64,000 bases of DNA, taken from contig CP166130.1 of the NCBI GenBank assembly GCA_041228335.1, positions 1,760,638 through 1,824,637 on the forward strand, given 5' to 3'. Shown here piece after piece: positions 26,301-34,900 of the stretch (positions within the stretch are counted from its first letter, which is position 1; every line of letters starts with the position of its first letter). The notes under the pieces were generated by a model, which saw nothing but the letters and a program-made list of their open reading frames with translations, made no database searches and had not been told where the DNA came from. A program made the translations under genes and the position numbers. Source of the stretch: Alphaproteobacteria bacterium LSUCC0684 (GTDB lineage: Bacteria; Pseudomonadota; Alphaproteobacteria; Puniceispirillales; UBA1172).

Positions 26301-27720
26301 TGAGGCGACATCCAATTTTGCCGTTGGGGACATAACCGTTTCTAACGGCTCTATCAGCAACTTCGCTTCAACTTCATCCACTGTCTATACGGCAACCTTC
26401 ACTCCGACGGGGGCTGGCGCCACTACGATCGATATTGCAGCGGGTGCATTTACAGATGCTGCTGGCAATAATAATACCGCGGCAACTCAGTTCAATTGGA
26501 CATTTCTATCAGATCCTACTCAAAAAGCTGATGTAGTAGGTAGCCTTTTGAGTCAGGAAAGTATTGCCTATCAATTTCACAAAGGCTCTATCCAGTCTGT
26601 CAAAGACCGACTGGCGTGGCTGGCTTCCAGAGCAGGCAACAACTCTAGTAAAGTCAAGCAAGGTATCACCTTCAAATTCAGCGATCCTGCTCTGAACCAG
26701 TTCTTTAACGGCTCTCCATCACGCTTGAGAGACTATACTGAGACTGAATTAGCACAGCTTGCCTCAAGTCTTGGAAACAACCCCGAACTTTATCAAGAGA
26801 TTCTCAAGGCACAGGCAATATCACTAGGCATCGCAGAGTTAAAAGCGGAGACGGGTTTTAACCCCAATCCTGAGTTTGATAGCTCAGACAATGACTGGAG
26901 CATCTGGAGTGACGGGGAAGTATCCGTTGGTTCAATTAGTGCTTCATCTTCATCACCGTCGCGCAAATTTAATAATTCCAGGATCACAATTGGAATTGAT
27001 AAAGAGTACAAACAAGACAATCTGATTGGCTTTGCGGTATCAGCAGGAAGAGACGACGCTGACATCGGCACAGATGGTAGCAAAATTGAGTCAGATAATT
27101 TTGGTGCGACCTTATACACAACATATAAAGCAGAGGGATTACCGCAGATCGAAGCATCTCTTGGTTATGCTGACCTAACTTATGAGACCAAGCGCATCGA
27201 TGGAAGTGAGACACTTACCGGAGAGAGAAATGGGCATACCTACTCTGGCTCAGTGAGATTAAGGCAATTCATAAATTATGCTGACATGGATTACTCCTAT
27301 TATGGAGGATTTAATCTCGCCGATATCAAACTGGAAATGTTTGATGAGACCGGGGGCACAAGGGCTCTGAGATTTTTTGATCAGGACATTGATTATCAAG
27401 AGTTGGATTTAGGTGCTGAAATGTCAAAGATCATTGACTGGAATGGCTTCAAAATCCGCACATACGGCAATGTTCAGTATTCCAATTTCTTGAATAAAAG
27501 CTTCCCAGCATCAATGCGCTATCTCAGTCAATCCAACATATATAGCACGAATGTTTCAACTGAACTCAAAGAGAGTGGCACTGTGAAATTTGGTGTAAAT
27601 ATGTGGAAATTAGATGATCTTAAAATTGATTTTGCTGTGTCAAGAATGGAGAGCATCCACAGCAATGACAATGACCATTATGCCAATTCTGCGAGTTTTG
27701 GTTTGAATTACAGGTTCTGA
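20362..27720 (+). CDS. Giant repeat-built autotransporter adhesin
   Basis: A 2452-residue surface protein. An extended basic N-terminus precedes a signal peptide (FLFLVFLGAALLVGAKAHA, cut near residue 57). A lectin-like region follows (about 57-225), then a cadherin-like segment (about 240-328). Next come eleven near-identical Ig-like units (329-1610), one further Ig-like domain (about 1610-1705), three 82-residue units (1706-1951) and another Ig-like domain. After a helical linker, the last 280 residues form a beta-barrel ending FGLNYRF, the C-terminal Phe typical of type V autotransporters. Units end in Ca2+-style DxxGN motifs (SAGNDMN, AAGNAAST). It likely mediates attachment; the ligand is unknown. 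It diverges from a two-component system in the same element. Confidence 0.88.
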   Translation: MPSILCAAIPKSYLEVLVGVTDCLKLPKSEVFKIYNIFLFLVFLGAALLVGAKAHADEYYWSNGITISGATATGSVKGVGYTITSSSGIITSYDGHWYPANFPPSYEIPGDTRKVFTDSQASTYTLTFDSPVESPLISISSLGAPTESRTFTFGSSVNLLWTNDKVAPAGPESGVTSVTGTEGYIIARYPGTVSSVTFTPGNTAIGDLMMLMVGFAVSTTPPTITAPGGTAGASSSAISVAELQTAVGDFDANKAVNWSIVGGADQGLFTINSSTGVLSFSTAPDFLSPSDQDQNNVYEVQIRASDLQQFPQSADQTVNVTVTDATAPTVSSVSVPADGSYKAGDTLSLTVNTSEAVTVVTTPDTPQIALTIGSNTRQATYASGTGTSALVFSYTIQASETDTDGIAVGTLSANGGTLKDSAGNDMNLTLNSVGSTAAVLVDTTAPTISSVSLNAANDALTVTFAENVYNTSDGSGDLAASDFALSISGGTATVTATPSSIAKTSQSVWVLGVSLSGTPDGNETLSVVPSGTEAIYDAAGNAASTTQSNNTASLTEKVAPTVSSVSVPADGSYKAGDTLSLTVNTSEAVTVVTTPDTPQIALTIGSNTRQATYASGTGTSALVFSYTVQASETDTDGIAVGTLSANGGTLKDSAGNDMNLTLNSVGSTAAVLVDTTAPTVSSVSVPADGSYKAGDTLSLTVNTSEAVTVVTTPDTPQIALTIGSNTRQATYASGTGTSALVFSYTVQASETDTDGIAVGTLSANGGTLKDSAGNDMNLTLNSVGSTAAVLVDTTAPTISSVSLNAANDALTVTFAENVYNTSDGSGDLAASDFALSISGGTATVTATPSSIAKTSQSVWVLGVSLSGTPDGNETLSVVPSGTEAIYDAAGNAASTTQSNNTASLTEKVAPTVSSVSVPADGSYKAGDTLSLTVNTSEAVTVVTTPDTPQIALTIGSNTRQATYASGTGTSALVFSYTVQASETDTDGIAVGTLSANGGTLKDSAGNDMNLTLNSVGSTAAVLVDTTAPTISSVSLNAANDALTVTFAENVYNTSDGSGDLAASDFALSISGGTATVTATPSSIAKTSQSVWVLGVSLSGTPDGNETLSVVPSGTEAIYDAAGNAASTTQSNNTASLTEKVAPTVSSVSVPADGSYKAGDTLSLTVNTSEAVTVVTTPDTPQIALTIGSNTRQATYASGTGTSALVFSYTVQASETDTDGIAVGTLSANGGTLKDSAGNDMNLTLNSVGSTAAVLVDTTAPTVSSVSVPADGSYKAGDTLSLTVNTSEAVTVVTTPDTPQIALTIGSNTRQATYASGTGTSALVFSYTVQASETDTDGIAVGTLSANGGTLKDSAGNDMNLTLNSVGSTAAVLVDTTAPTISSVSLNAANDALTVTFAENVYNTSDGSGDLAASDFALSISGGTATVTATPSSIAKTSQSVWVLGVSLSGTPDGNETLSVVPSGTEAIYDAAGNAASTTQSNNTASLTEKVAPTVSSVSVPADGSYKAGDTLSLTVNTSEAVTVVTTPDTPQIALTIGSNTRQATYASGTGTSALVFSYTVQASETDTDGIAVGTLSANGGTLKDSAGNDMNLTLNSVGSTAAVLVDTTAPTVSIQNAPTAVNSTSPFSVTFEFSEDVSGFAVGDILVTNGSAGNFTTTDANTYSADITPDAGGNIAIDVSANVAQDAGGNNNTTATQVTVTYDIAAPTAPTIGTSNGSTLSGTAEAGATVTIYAANGTTVRATTTADGSGNWSITNPLSDGQTGSVKATDAAGNTSSATAISAVDATAPTAPTIGTSNGSTLSGTAEAGATVTIYAANGTTVRATTTADGSGNWSITNPLSDGQTGSVKATDAAGNTSSATSISAVDATAPTAPTIGTSNGSTLSGTAEAGATVTIYASDGTTVLATTTADGSGNWSITNPLSDGQTGSITVTDSAGNTSSSTSISAVDGTGPTMTITAVEVSDGGASADTSLSLTFTASEATSNFAVGDITVSNGSISNFASTSSTVYTATFTPTGAGATTIDIAAGAFTDAAGNNNTAATQFNWTFLSDPTQKADVVGSLLSQESIAYQFHKGSIQSVKDRLAWLASRAGNNSSKVKQGITFKFSDPALNQFFNGSPSRLRDYTETELAQLASSLGNNPELYQEILKAQAISLGIAELKAETGFNPNPEFDSSDNDWSIWSDGEVSVGSISASSSSPSRKFNNSRITIGIDKEYKQDNLIGFAVSAGRDDADIGTDGSKIESDNFGATLYTTYKAEGLPQIEASLGYADLTYETKRIDGSETLTGERNGHTYSGSVRLRQFINYADMDYSYYGGFNLADIKLEMFDETGGTRALRFFDQDIDYQELDLGAEMSKIIDWNGFKIRTYGNVQYSNFLNKSFPASMRYLSQSNIYSTNVSTELKESGTVKFGVNMWKLDDLKIDFAVSRMESIHSNDNDHYANSASFGLNYRF
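21346..25191 (+). repeat. Eleven near-identical 354/342-bp repeats inside the adhesin gene
   Basis: Two unit types alternate in the order A B A A B A B A A B A. A is 354 bp (118 residues) and B is 342 bp (114 residues). A units begin at 21346, 22042, 22396, 23092, 23788, 24142 and 24838; B units begin at 21700, 22750, 23446 and 24496. Copies look identical apart from an Ile/Val change in the first A, so they were duplicated or homogenised recently. Confidence 0.95.
25477..26214 (+). repeat. Three 246-bp repeats inside the adhesin gene
   Basis: Three in-frame copies start at 25477, 25723 and 25969. Each encodes an 82-residue Ig-like unit with APTIGTSNGSTLSGTAEAGA and GSGNWSITNPLSDGQTGS. The first two are nearly identical; the third has drifted slightly. 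Confidence 0.93.
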
Positions 27721-27731
27721 TTTGACCTGAA

Positions 27732-28496
27732 TTATCGCCCCTCTCTCTTTGGAAACTCTCCCGCAGCCACATTTCCAATATATTGCTCTGCAATCCTAAG
27801 GTGCCTTTGAACTGTCAACTGTTTACGGCGTTTAATCACACGCTCTAAGTCTCTGGTTGGCAGGTCTTCTGCTCTAAGCTCAGCTATGGTTTCACCATTC
27901 ACAACTTCATTTACTGATATGCCTGCAATATCAGCAAGCTCACTGTCATGTGCAGTTGGGTTCTGCTGTTTTGCATCCCAAACCAACAAATGCTCATGCA
28001 GTGTTCTCAATAAAGGCTTGGTCGCCACAGGATACTTAGCTTGGCTCTGTGTTTTTTTGCGAGCTGCCTTCTGAACTTGAGGCTCTAACAAACGCCTAAT
28101 CTGCTTCATTGATACAGACAGTTTGTTCTCTAATGGAACAGACAATGAGAGCGTGTTTTGATCTGTTGAAACACTATGTTCAACCGACACATGTCTTATG
28201 GGTGGCTCAGCAAATAATTCTGCATGTTCAGTCCACCAACTCCAAAAATCACCCTCATGCACATTGCCAAAGTCAGCGTAGAGATCGGCATATTTGCCCC
28301 TGCCCGCGCTCTCACAGGCTTGCCTGTATCCTTCATGACGGCGCAAATACTCCCACCAGTAATAGTAGACTGAGCATTTCCAAGCAGGCGCACCCTTATA
28401 TGGCGACTCAACAGCACGGCGATTACTTGGCCGCTTTCCCCTCAATGGCGGTGCATAGACAAAGAATAGAGGACGGTTGGCACGAGACTTTTTCAT
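27732..28496 (-). CDS. Element-borne protein, unknown
   Basis: A 254-residue soluble basic protein. The N-terminal half has a tryptophan/tyrosine-rich core (WKCSVYYYWWEYLRRHEGYR, then YADFGNVHEGDFWSWWTEHAEL); the C-terminal part is helical and basic. I have a general impression of similar proteins on plasmids and integrative elements but cannot name a family. It converges on the adhesin gene. A role in element maintenance is a guess. Confidence 0.65.
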   Translation of the reverse strand: MKKSRANRPLFFVYAPPLRGKRPSNRRAVESPYKGAPAWKCSVYYYWWEYLRRHEGYRQACESAGRGKYADLYADFGNVHEGDFWSWWTEHAELFAEPPIRHVSVEHSVSTDQNTLSLSVPLENKLSVSMKQIRRLLEPQVQKAARKKTQSQAKYPVATKPLLRTLHEHLLVWDAKQQNPTAHDSELADIAGISVNEVVNGETIAELRAEDLPTRDLERVIKRRKQLTVQRHLRIAEQYIGNVAAGEFPKREGR

Positions 28497-28614
28497 AAAT
28501 ATATGATGCCATATTTGTTAATTTAAATGAACAACAATTTGGCGTCATTTTTTGTGCGATATTCACTACATCGATGCAAGCACGCATCACAACAAAACAC
28601 GAAAGGTGAATATC

Positions 28615-28971
28615 ATGACTAAAACACAAACAACTAAAACTGCTTCAAACCATGCCAACATCAGCACTTGGATTGATTCACTCAAAACCAAGCGTGAAAC
28701 TTGGGAAAATGGAACCTACAAAGCATCAAATGAAGAGCTCTATGTGCTGCTTGATGAATGTGTAGATCTATTCAAAGAAGTTCGCGCACATCGTTCGCTT
28801 GTCAAAAAGCTAAACCTCATTCTCGAAGAACGCGAGATTATGATGCGGAGCAATACCAGCCTCGCTACCAAGATTGTGCGACTGATTTTTGGAGATTGCG
28901 GTAAACGCGCATACACATATGCCCGTGTGCTTACTGTAGCAGCAGAGCAAAAAGGTGAAATACTGTCTTAG
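28615..28971 (+). pseudogene. Element-borne gene cut short by an IS
   Basis: A 118-residue helical product starts at ATG 28615 (MTKTQTTKTASNHANI) after a GAAAGGTGAA ribosome binding site. It runs through YTYARVLTVAAEQKGEILS, and its TAG stop is made by the first bases of the IS (28969-28971), so the native 3' end is gone. It diverges from the 254-residue gene across 118 bp. The family is not recognised. Confidence 0.65.
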
Positions 28972-29018
28972 CCCCGTAAAACTGTGCCATAATTTGATAG
29001 AGACGGAGGATCGAAATT

Positions 29019-29306
29019 ATGGCTAGGAAGCGTTATACGGACGAAGATATTTTGAAGCTGTTACGTGAGATTGAAGTTCATATTCATGGTGGCATGGATG
29101 TTGTTAGCGCTTGTCGCAAGGCAGGAGTTTCGGACAAAACCTATTACGGCTGGCGCAAGAAATTCGGCGGCATGGGGCGGTCTCAGCTCAGCGAGATGAA
29201 GTCGCTGCAAAAAGAGAATGATCGGCTCAAAAAGATTGTAGCGGAACTTGAGTTGGACAAGTTGATCTTGAAGGAAAGCTTGGATTTTTTAAAGCCAAAG
29301 GTCTGA
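29019..29306 (+). CDS. IS3-family transposase OrfA
   Basis: A 95-residue DNA-binding subunit: a helix-turn-helix (residues 25-50, GGMDVVSACRKAGVSDKTYYGWRKK) followed by a leucine-zipper-like helix (LQKENDRLKKIVAELELDK). A GGAGG ribosome binding site lies 11 bp before the ATG. Near its end the run TTTTTTAAAG (29285-29294) is a possible -1 slippery site that would join it to OrfB. Confidence 0.92.
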   Translation: MARKRYTDEDILKLLREIEVHIHGGMDVVSACRKAGVSDKTYYGWRKKFGGMGRSQLSEMKSLQKENDRLKKIVAELELDKLILKESLDFLKPKV

Positions 29307-29383
29307 CGCAAGAGCAACAACGTCAGGCCGTCATTCATACAAGACAAAAGCTCAACACATCTGAGCGACGAACATGCAAGGTC

Positions 29384-30127
29384 TTGGATATTGCTCGTTC
29401 AACGCTGAACTACAAGGCGGTTCAGCACGATGATGATGCCCTACGCTTGGCCATGATGAGATTGGCCAAGGCGTATGGCCGCTACGGCTATCGGAAGATA
29501 ACTCAGTTGCTGCAGATCGAGGGCTGGAAGGTCAACCACAAGCGAGTAGAACGATTATGGCGTGAAGAAGGGTTGCAACTTCCACAGCGTCACAAGAAAC
29601 GAAAACGCCTGTATCACAAAGACAGCTCTGTCATCAGGCTAAGACCTCAGCATTCAAATCATATTTGGTCGATTGACTTTGTCCACGATAAGCTAACAAA
29701 TGGACGCAGCTACAAAATGCTGACCGTTATCGATGAATACACACGAGAAGCTTTGTGCGTGGCCGTCAGGCCGAAGATGAATGCCAATGACGTGCTGGAC
29801 GTATTGTTTGATCTGATCCTTAAGCGAGGAAAACCAAGGTTCATCAGATCGGACAACGGCCCCGAGTTCATTGCAGAGCATCTTCAAACTTGGCTTAGGA
29901 AGGTTGGCATCGAGCCAATCCAAATCTATCCAGGCTCGCCTTGGGAAAATGGCTATAACGAGCGCTTCAATGGCACGTTACGCAATGAAGTGCTAAACGC
30001 AGAATGGTTCCACACTGTCCATCAAGCGCAAACTGCAATCAATGTATGGCTCCGCCAATACAATCACATCAGACCACATCATGGACTAAATATGCGACCG
30101 CCCGTACCTGAAACACTAGTAGAGTAA
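29384..30127 (+). CDS. IS3-family transposase OrfB (DDE catalytic part)
   Basis: This is the catalytic half of the transposase. 247 residues are read from TTG 29384, but the frame is open back to about base 29248 and overlaps orfA in the -1 frame, so the real product is probably an OrfAB fusion or starts further upstream. The integrase core shows all three acidic residues: SIDFVHD, RSDNGPEF and GYNERFNGTLRNE. It appears intact, so the IS may still be active. Confidence 0.9.
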   Translation: MDIARSTLNYKAVQHDDDALRLAMMRLAKAYGRYGYRKITQLLQIEGWKVNHKRVERLWREEGLQLPQRHKKRKRLYHKDSSVIRLRPQHSNHIWSIDFVHDKLTNGRSYKMLTVIDEYTREALCVAVRPKMNANDVLDVLFDLILKRGKPRFIRSDNGPEFIAEHLQTWLRKVGIEPIQIYPGSPWENGYNERFNGTLRNEVLNAEWFHTVHQAQTAINVWLRQYNHIRPHHGLNMRPPVPETLVE

Positions 30128-30159
30128 TCGAAAATTAGTGGCACAGAAAATTGGGGCTA

Positions 30160-30679
30160 GACAATGTGTCTTGTTCATAAAACCACGCGCAACACTCTCA
30201 TCAAACACTCTGTTAAGGGCAGAGTTATGTGTATTCAGCGTTGATGCTTTGGGTTCTCTGCCCATCTGCTGTTCGCGCCAGCGTGAAAACTTTTGGAGTG
30301 TTTCATAGGTGATGCTGGTGACATGCATCTTGCCAAAGAACGGAATTAGATATTTCTCAAGCACGATCACATAGTCGCGATAGACTTTCTTGCCAACGCC
30401 ACTTTCCAGCTGCTTGTTCATTTCTGCGATGCACAGTTTAGCGACATCCGAGAAGCGTTTGGACACAACTGGCACGCCATTCTTCTGATGAAACTTGTAT
30501 TCCAAATAGCTGTCAGAGGCAGCCTGCTTGGCTTCGTCTAAATCGCTCTTACCTGTTGAAATGCGAATGTATTGGCCGTCGATTTGGAAGGCTGCTTGCC
30601 ATTTGCGGCTTCTCTCACGCCTGTAGAGCTTGACGGCTCCATCCATAATCAACACAGAATCTTCACGCAAAACAGGCAT
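30160..30679 (-). pseudogene. Element B integrase, catalytic domain deleted
   Basis: The N-terminal part of a tyrosine recombinase: an arm-binding-like segment (residues 10-60) and a SAM-like core-binding domain (KLCIAEMNKQLESGVGKKVYRDYVIVLEKYLIPFFG). After FMNKTHC the frame runs into the IS, which supplies the last 14 residues and a stop. The R, H-x-x-R, H and Tyr catalytic residues are absent, so it cannot recombine DNA. It lies 143 bp from the tRNA-Met at 30822-30898, the normal position for an integrase next to its attachment site. Confidence 0.85.
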
Positions 30680-30735
30680 CTAACACATCCAATCACTATA
30701 AAAACGATATAGTCTGGAGTGACTGGAAGCCAACC

Positions 30736-30759
30736 AAAAAGTGTGTAAGAGGTGTGTAA
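30736..30759. repeat. Paired GTGTGTAA repeats, right end of element B
   Basis: GTGTGTAA at 30741 and 30752, spaced 11 bp; the first sits in AAAAAGTGTGTAA, identical to 17714-17726 at the other end. They lie between the integrase start and the attachment site, where arm sites are expected. Confidence 0.55.
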
Positions 30760-30821
30760 CGCAAAAATCGCCTCAAGATCTTCTTTGAGACGCTGCAATA
30801 CATTGATAATATTAGGAGAAA

Positions 30822-30898
30822 TGGTAGCGGAGGAGGGACTCGAACCCCCGACACGCGGATTATGATTCCGCTGCTCTAACCAGCTGAGCTACTCCGCC
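30822..30898 (-). tRNA. tRNA-Met (CAT), middle copy
   Basis: A 77-base cloverleaf with encoded CCA. The anticodon stem GCGGA/TCCGC encloses the loop ATCATAA (anticodon CAT). The T-loop is TTCGAGT, one base different from the other copies (TTCAAGT). The body resembles elongator tRNA-Met of alphaproteobacteria rather than initiator or lysidine tRNA-Ile. Its upstream flank is island DNA, so whether it is transcribed is unclear. The attachment sites of elements B and C both fall here. Confidence 0.9.
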
Positions 30899-31259
30899 CC
30901 GGGATTAAAGCATGGTTTCCTGTCAGTATTGTTTGCAGGCTTACACCCTCAAATCATGTTGTCCCTGATACCAGTGTGGCACAGCTGTGGCAGAAAATAA
31001 ACTCTCCTCACCCACGCATGGGCCACCCCACCCCTAGTGCATATGCCTAACACGATTGCTGGCGATTGGCATTTTTTTAGTTATCTGTATGAGAAACAAC
31101 ATACAAAAACATAGAACAAAGAGAATTGGGTTTGCGGCGGCAGAATAATTGTTTAGCGAATTGTTATTCATACACATAATCCCTTAAGCTATCTTGCAAT
31201 CTCCAACTATTCAATAACTTGGCTTGCCACGCAGCAGTTACCTGTATGGCAAACACCCG
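30899..31259. other. 361-bp gene-free left end of element C
   Basis: No gene is seen. It holds the paired TGTGGCA repeats (30975-30992) and AT-rich sequence towards the metallopeptidase gene. It is probably an attachment-site arm region. Confidence 0.65.
30975..30992. repeat. Paired TGTGGCA repeats, left end of element C
   Basis: TGTGGCA at 30975 and 30986, spaced 11 bp, about 77 bp inside the left attachment site. The same word with the same spacing occurs at the right end (42228 and 42239). Confidence 0.55.
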
Positions 31260-31964
31260 TTACTTGAGTGACATTTCCAGCCTGTGCTTCAAGCGTTGCC
31301 AATTTGGTGATTTCTGTTCAAGCAAATGCCAAAAAGTGGGGCCGTGATGGGGATGCTCAATGTGGCAAAGTTCGTGCAAAATTACATAGTCGATACATTC
31401 CACAGGCGCACGCACAAGGTCAGGATTTAAAGTCAAAACTCCTTTGGGAGACATGCCACCCCACCGGGATTTAAAACGCTTCAATACCAAACTTGGAGCA
31501 GGTTTATCTGGAAAGCGTTTCAGGCACTCTTCCAGTCGTCTATTAAACAGGTCAGCCGCCCGTTCTTTATACCACCCCATCATTAAGGACATGGCTTTTT
31601 CAGAAGAGGGTATTTTCATAGTCACATGAAAGAAACGCCCTTTCAGCTTCACTCCCTCTGATAGCCCTTGATGAAACTTCAACCGATACTGCCGGCCAGT
31701 ATATAGATGAGTTTCGCCAGCAACAAACTGGCGAGGCGGCGTCAGCGGTTTGAACTGGTTGAAATAATCAATCTGTCTTTTTATCCAACTGGCTCGTTTG
31801 CGAAGTCGATTTTTAATGTCTGAAACAGCTGCACCCAGCGGGGCCAACGCCACAATCGAACAATCAGGCAGGACTGAAATCGAAAGTGTCTTCCTTTCAC
31901 GATATTCAATCTGCACATTAAAGGTGTTCGACCCATAGTTGACCAAAATTGTTTGACCAGTCAT
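31260..31964 (-). CDS. YgjP-like zinc metallopeptidase in the RM operon
   Basis: A 234-residue protein of the COG1451/YgjP-like group. The conserved C-terminal block has VLTLNPDLVRAPVECIDYVILHELCHI with the zinc motif HExxH (His197-His201). A further histidine before GPTFW (near 207) is the probable third ligand. It overlaps the end of hsdR by 4 bp and is the last gene of the operon. Such peptidases are often found beside type I restriction genes, but their role there is not established. All predicted metal ligands are present. Confidence 0.85.
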   Translation of the reverse strand: MTGQTILVNYGSNTFNVQIEYRERKTLSISVLPDCSIVALAPLGAAVSDIKNRLRKRASWIKRQIDYFNQFKPLTPPRQFVAGETHLYTGRQYRLKFHQGLSEGVKLKGRFFHVTMKIPSSEKAMSLMMGWYKERAADLFNRRLEECLKRFPDKPAPSLVLKRFKSRWGGMSPKGVLTLNPDLVRAPVECIDYVILHELCHIEHPHHGPTFWHLLEQKSPNWQRLKHRLEMSLK

Positions 31965-34900
31965 GACAGACGACGCTCTGCGATTGTCATAATGTTTTCT
32001 ATGATAATGTCCATCTGCTCAGGGGAGAGACTTACTCCTCGCTCATCCAGCAACACGTCATACATGTAATTATCAATCGCCAGTCTTATTTCATTCAACT
32101 TGGCCGTCTGCTGGAAGAGTTGCGGGACATTACGATATGCATCCAATGTCTGACTGATGAATTTTGCAAAGGCGATTTGTGTGTCTTCATCTGCACCAGC
32201 ATCCTTTGTGGGGCCAGTCAACAGATACCCATGATAAGCTGCGGCATTTGCATCATCAGCCAGAGCGTTTGGCGTTTCTTCCAGCCCCTCAGACAGCACC
32301 GTGCTATGAATGTTACGTACCCTTTTCAGATATTCTGCCTCTGCATAACGCCCTTGAATAAAATCATTAATCAAGGTCTCAAGCATATCTGACAGCTTTT
32401 TATACAGGGCAGGGTTCTCTTCCATCTTCTCTGTGATGGTTCGTTTTGTGGAATGAGCAATGAAGTCCGCTTTTGCCCGGTCAGAAGGGAGTTTTTCTTC
32501 GGTTTTTTTCATCATCTCCAGATTAAAGATATTCACAGGTTCAATAACGAGTTCGATATCAGTTGCGCCAATATGGTCATGCAGAATTTTCTCGATGCGC
32601 TTTTCATAATCACTGAAATCTACCTCTTCAGCATAGCGGCGTTTAACAGCACTTCTGAGATTTGTGAAACGCTTCAGGTCGCGCTTATACCGGTGGATAT
32701 CTGCTTCAGGTGTTTCATCATAGAAACGGGCCGCCCCTAATGCAGCGGCCAGAGCCTTACCATAAGCGGTCAGGCGACAATAGAAATCCTCTCGGATGGC
32801 ATCATCAGCCAAGAAAACTTCATAGGCTTCTTCATCTGCATTACCATCAAGAGACTGAAACAATGCCCTAAGATGACTGTGGGTTTGTGGCAGCTTGTCT
32901 AAAATCTCACCCACATTACGCATCAAGCCTTCAAGGTCTTTTTCCTCATATCCAGCAAGCGCATCATAGTGACTGAAGGCTTCATCCAAATTTTCTAAAA
33001 CACCCTCGTAGTCTACAATGTAGCCTTCATCTTTATCCGTGTTGAACTCATCACTGTCTGAATCCAACACACGGTTCACTCGGGCAATCGCCTGCAACAG
33101 ATTATGTTCTTTCATCGGCCGCGTGAGATAAAGAACCGTATTGCGCGGGGCATCAAACCCGGTCAGCAGCTTGCTCACCACAATGATGATTTCCGGGTCT
33201 TCCCCATGCTTGAACTGGTTGATGATATATTCGTTATATTTCTCTTCATCACCATAGCGGTTCATCATCTGCTGCCAGAACTCAACAACCTCGTCTGTTG
33301 CTTTGGCTTCGTCAACAGCATCATGCCCTTCCCGAGTATCTGGGCTGGATATCAGCACTTCACTTGTCACATGGCCGATATCATCCAGTGCGGCTTTATA
33401 TTTCAGGGCAGCCGCCTTGCTGGGGGCAACAAGCTGTGCCTTTAGCCCTGTCCCTTTAAAGTTGGCACGGAAATGCTCCGAGATATCGAAAGCACGACAG
33501 GCGATGACCTTATCCAGTTTTCCCAGCATATTGGCTTGGGCATATTTCTTTTTCAGGTCAGCCTTTTGCGCGTCTGTCAGGCCGATGGTCAACCGTTCAA
33601 ACCATGTATCCAGCCCTTTAGAATCCATATCAGGCTTAATCAGGCGGCCTTCATAAACCAGAGGCACCACCGCGCCATCTTCAACCGCATCACGCATCGT
33701 GTAGGTATCGATAATCGGGCCAAATTCGGACATGGTGTTTTTGTCTTTTTTGGCGATGGGCGTACCGGTGAAGGCAATATAAGTGGCGTTTGGAAAAACA
33801 CGCCGCATCTGTGCGCTGAAGCGGCCATACTGGCTGCGGTGACCTTCATCCACCAGAATAAACACATTTGATGACTCGTCTCGCAACTGGTCACGGGCAG
33901 CGGCCTCAAACTTGTTGATGATGGTAGTAATCACCCCAGCTTTTCGTTCTGCAATCAGGGAAATCAGTTCCTTGCCTGTTGCAGCCCGTTTGGGTGACAT
34001 CCCGGTATTTTTAAAAGTGCCTTTAATCTGTTTGTCCAAGTCTACACGGTCGGTGACCAGCACAATCCGCGCATCATTCAGCGTGCTATGAGAGATAAGC
34101 GCACGGGCCAGCATCACCATCGTAAGGGATTTACCTGAACCTTGTGTGTGCCAAATCACGCCACCCCTGCGGTCCCCTCCACCTTCAACACGGGCGACTG
34201 TCTTGCGCACAGCCTCAAACTGCTGGAACCGACTTATGATTTTATGTGGACCATCAAACAGAATAAATTCACGTGTCAGGCGCAGCAGCCTGTCCGGACG
34301 GCATAACCCCACCAACGCCCGGTCTTGGTCTGTTATCAACCGGCCTAATTGAGAATCATCAAACGCCCTTTCCCCGGCGAAATCATCACTGAATAAAGCA
34401 TTACGCTGGTCATCTGATAAAGGCGTATCTATCAGGGCGCGCAAAATAGCATCACCAATTTCATTTTCTTTCCAGATATTCCACAGCTTGGCTGGTGTGC
34501 CGGTCGTGGCATATCGGTTTTCGTTCTTGTTCACGCTCATTAAGATTTGCGCATAGACATAAAGATGCGGAATCTCGTCTGGTTTCTGGTTCCGAATTGT
34601 CTGGCTGATGCCCTGTGCCACATCCGTTGCAGATTTTTTATTTTCAATCACCGCCATCGGGATGCCATTAACGAACAGCACGATATCGGGGCGTCTGGTA
34701 TCGACCGATTTGCTGCGTTCCACCGAAAACTCTGCCGCCATATGAAACTGGTTATTTTCAGGGTTATCAAAATCAATCATTGGCACGTTATGGCTGCGGC
34801 GGGTGCCGTTAATCACTTGCTCCACGCTTTGGGGCAGGCACAGCAAATCCCATTTATCTTCCGCCTGTTTGCCATAAGTTGCTGGCGGCAGATTTTTCAG

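Larger units (their letters stand above)
28969..30159 (+). mobile_element. IS3-family insertion sequence (IS407-like)
   Basis: This 1191-bp element is bounded by imperfect inverted repeats: TAGCCCC-N6-CTGTGCCA-TAATTT on the left and its counterpart at the right end. It contains overlapping-frame orfA and orfB transposase genes. No matching target duplication is seen (TCT before, GAC after). With both flanking genes truncated, this points to a deletion next to the IS after insertion. Confidence 0.88.
17651..30821. mobile_element. Element B: 13.2-kb integrated element, disabled
   Basis: The element lies between the tRNA 3' half (17606-17650) and the tRNA-Met at 30822-30898. Cargo is a response regulator, a histidine kinase, a giant autotransporter and two element-type genes. 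The integrase beside the right attachment site has lost its catalytic domain to an IS3-family insertion, so self-excision is no longer expected. Matching GTGTGT repeats lie 57-86 bp inside both ends. Confidence 0.75.
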
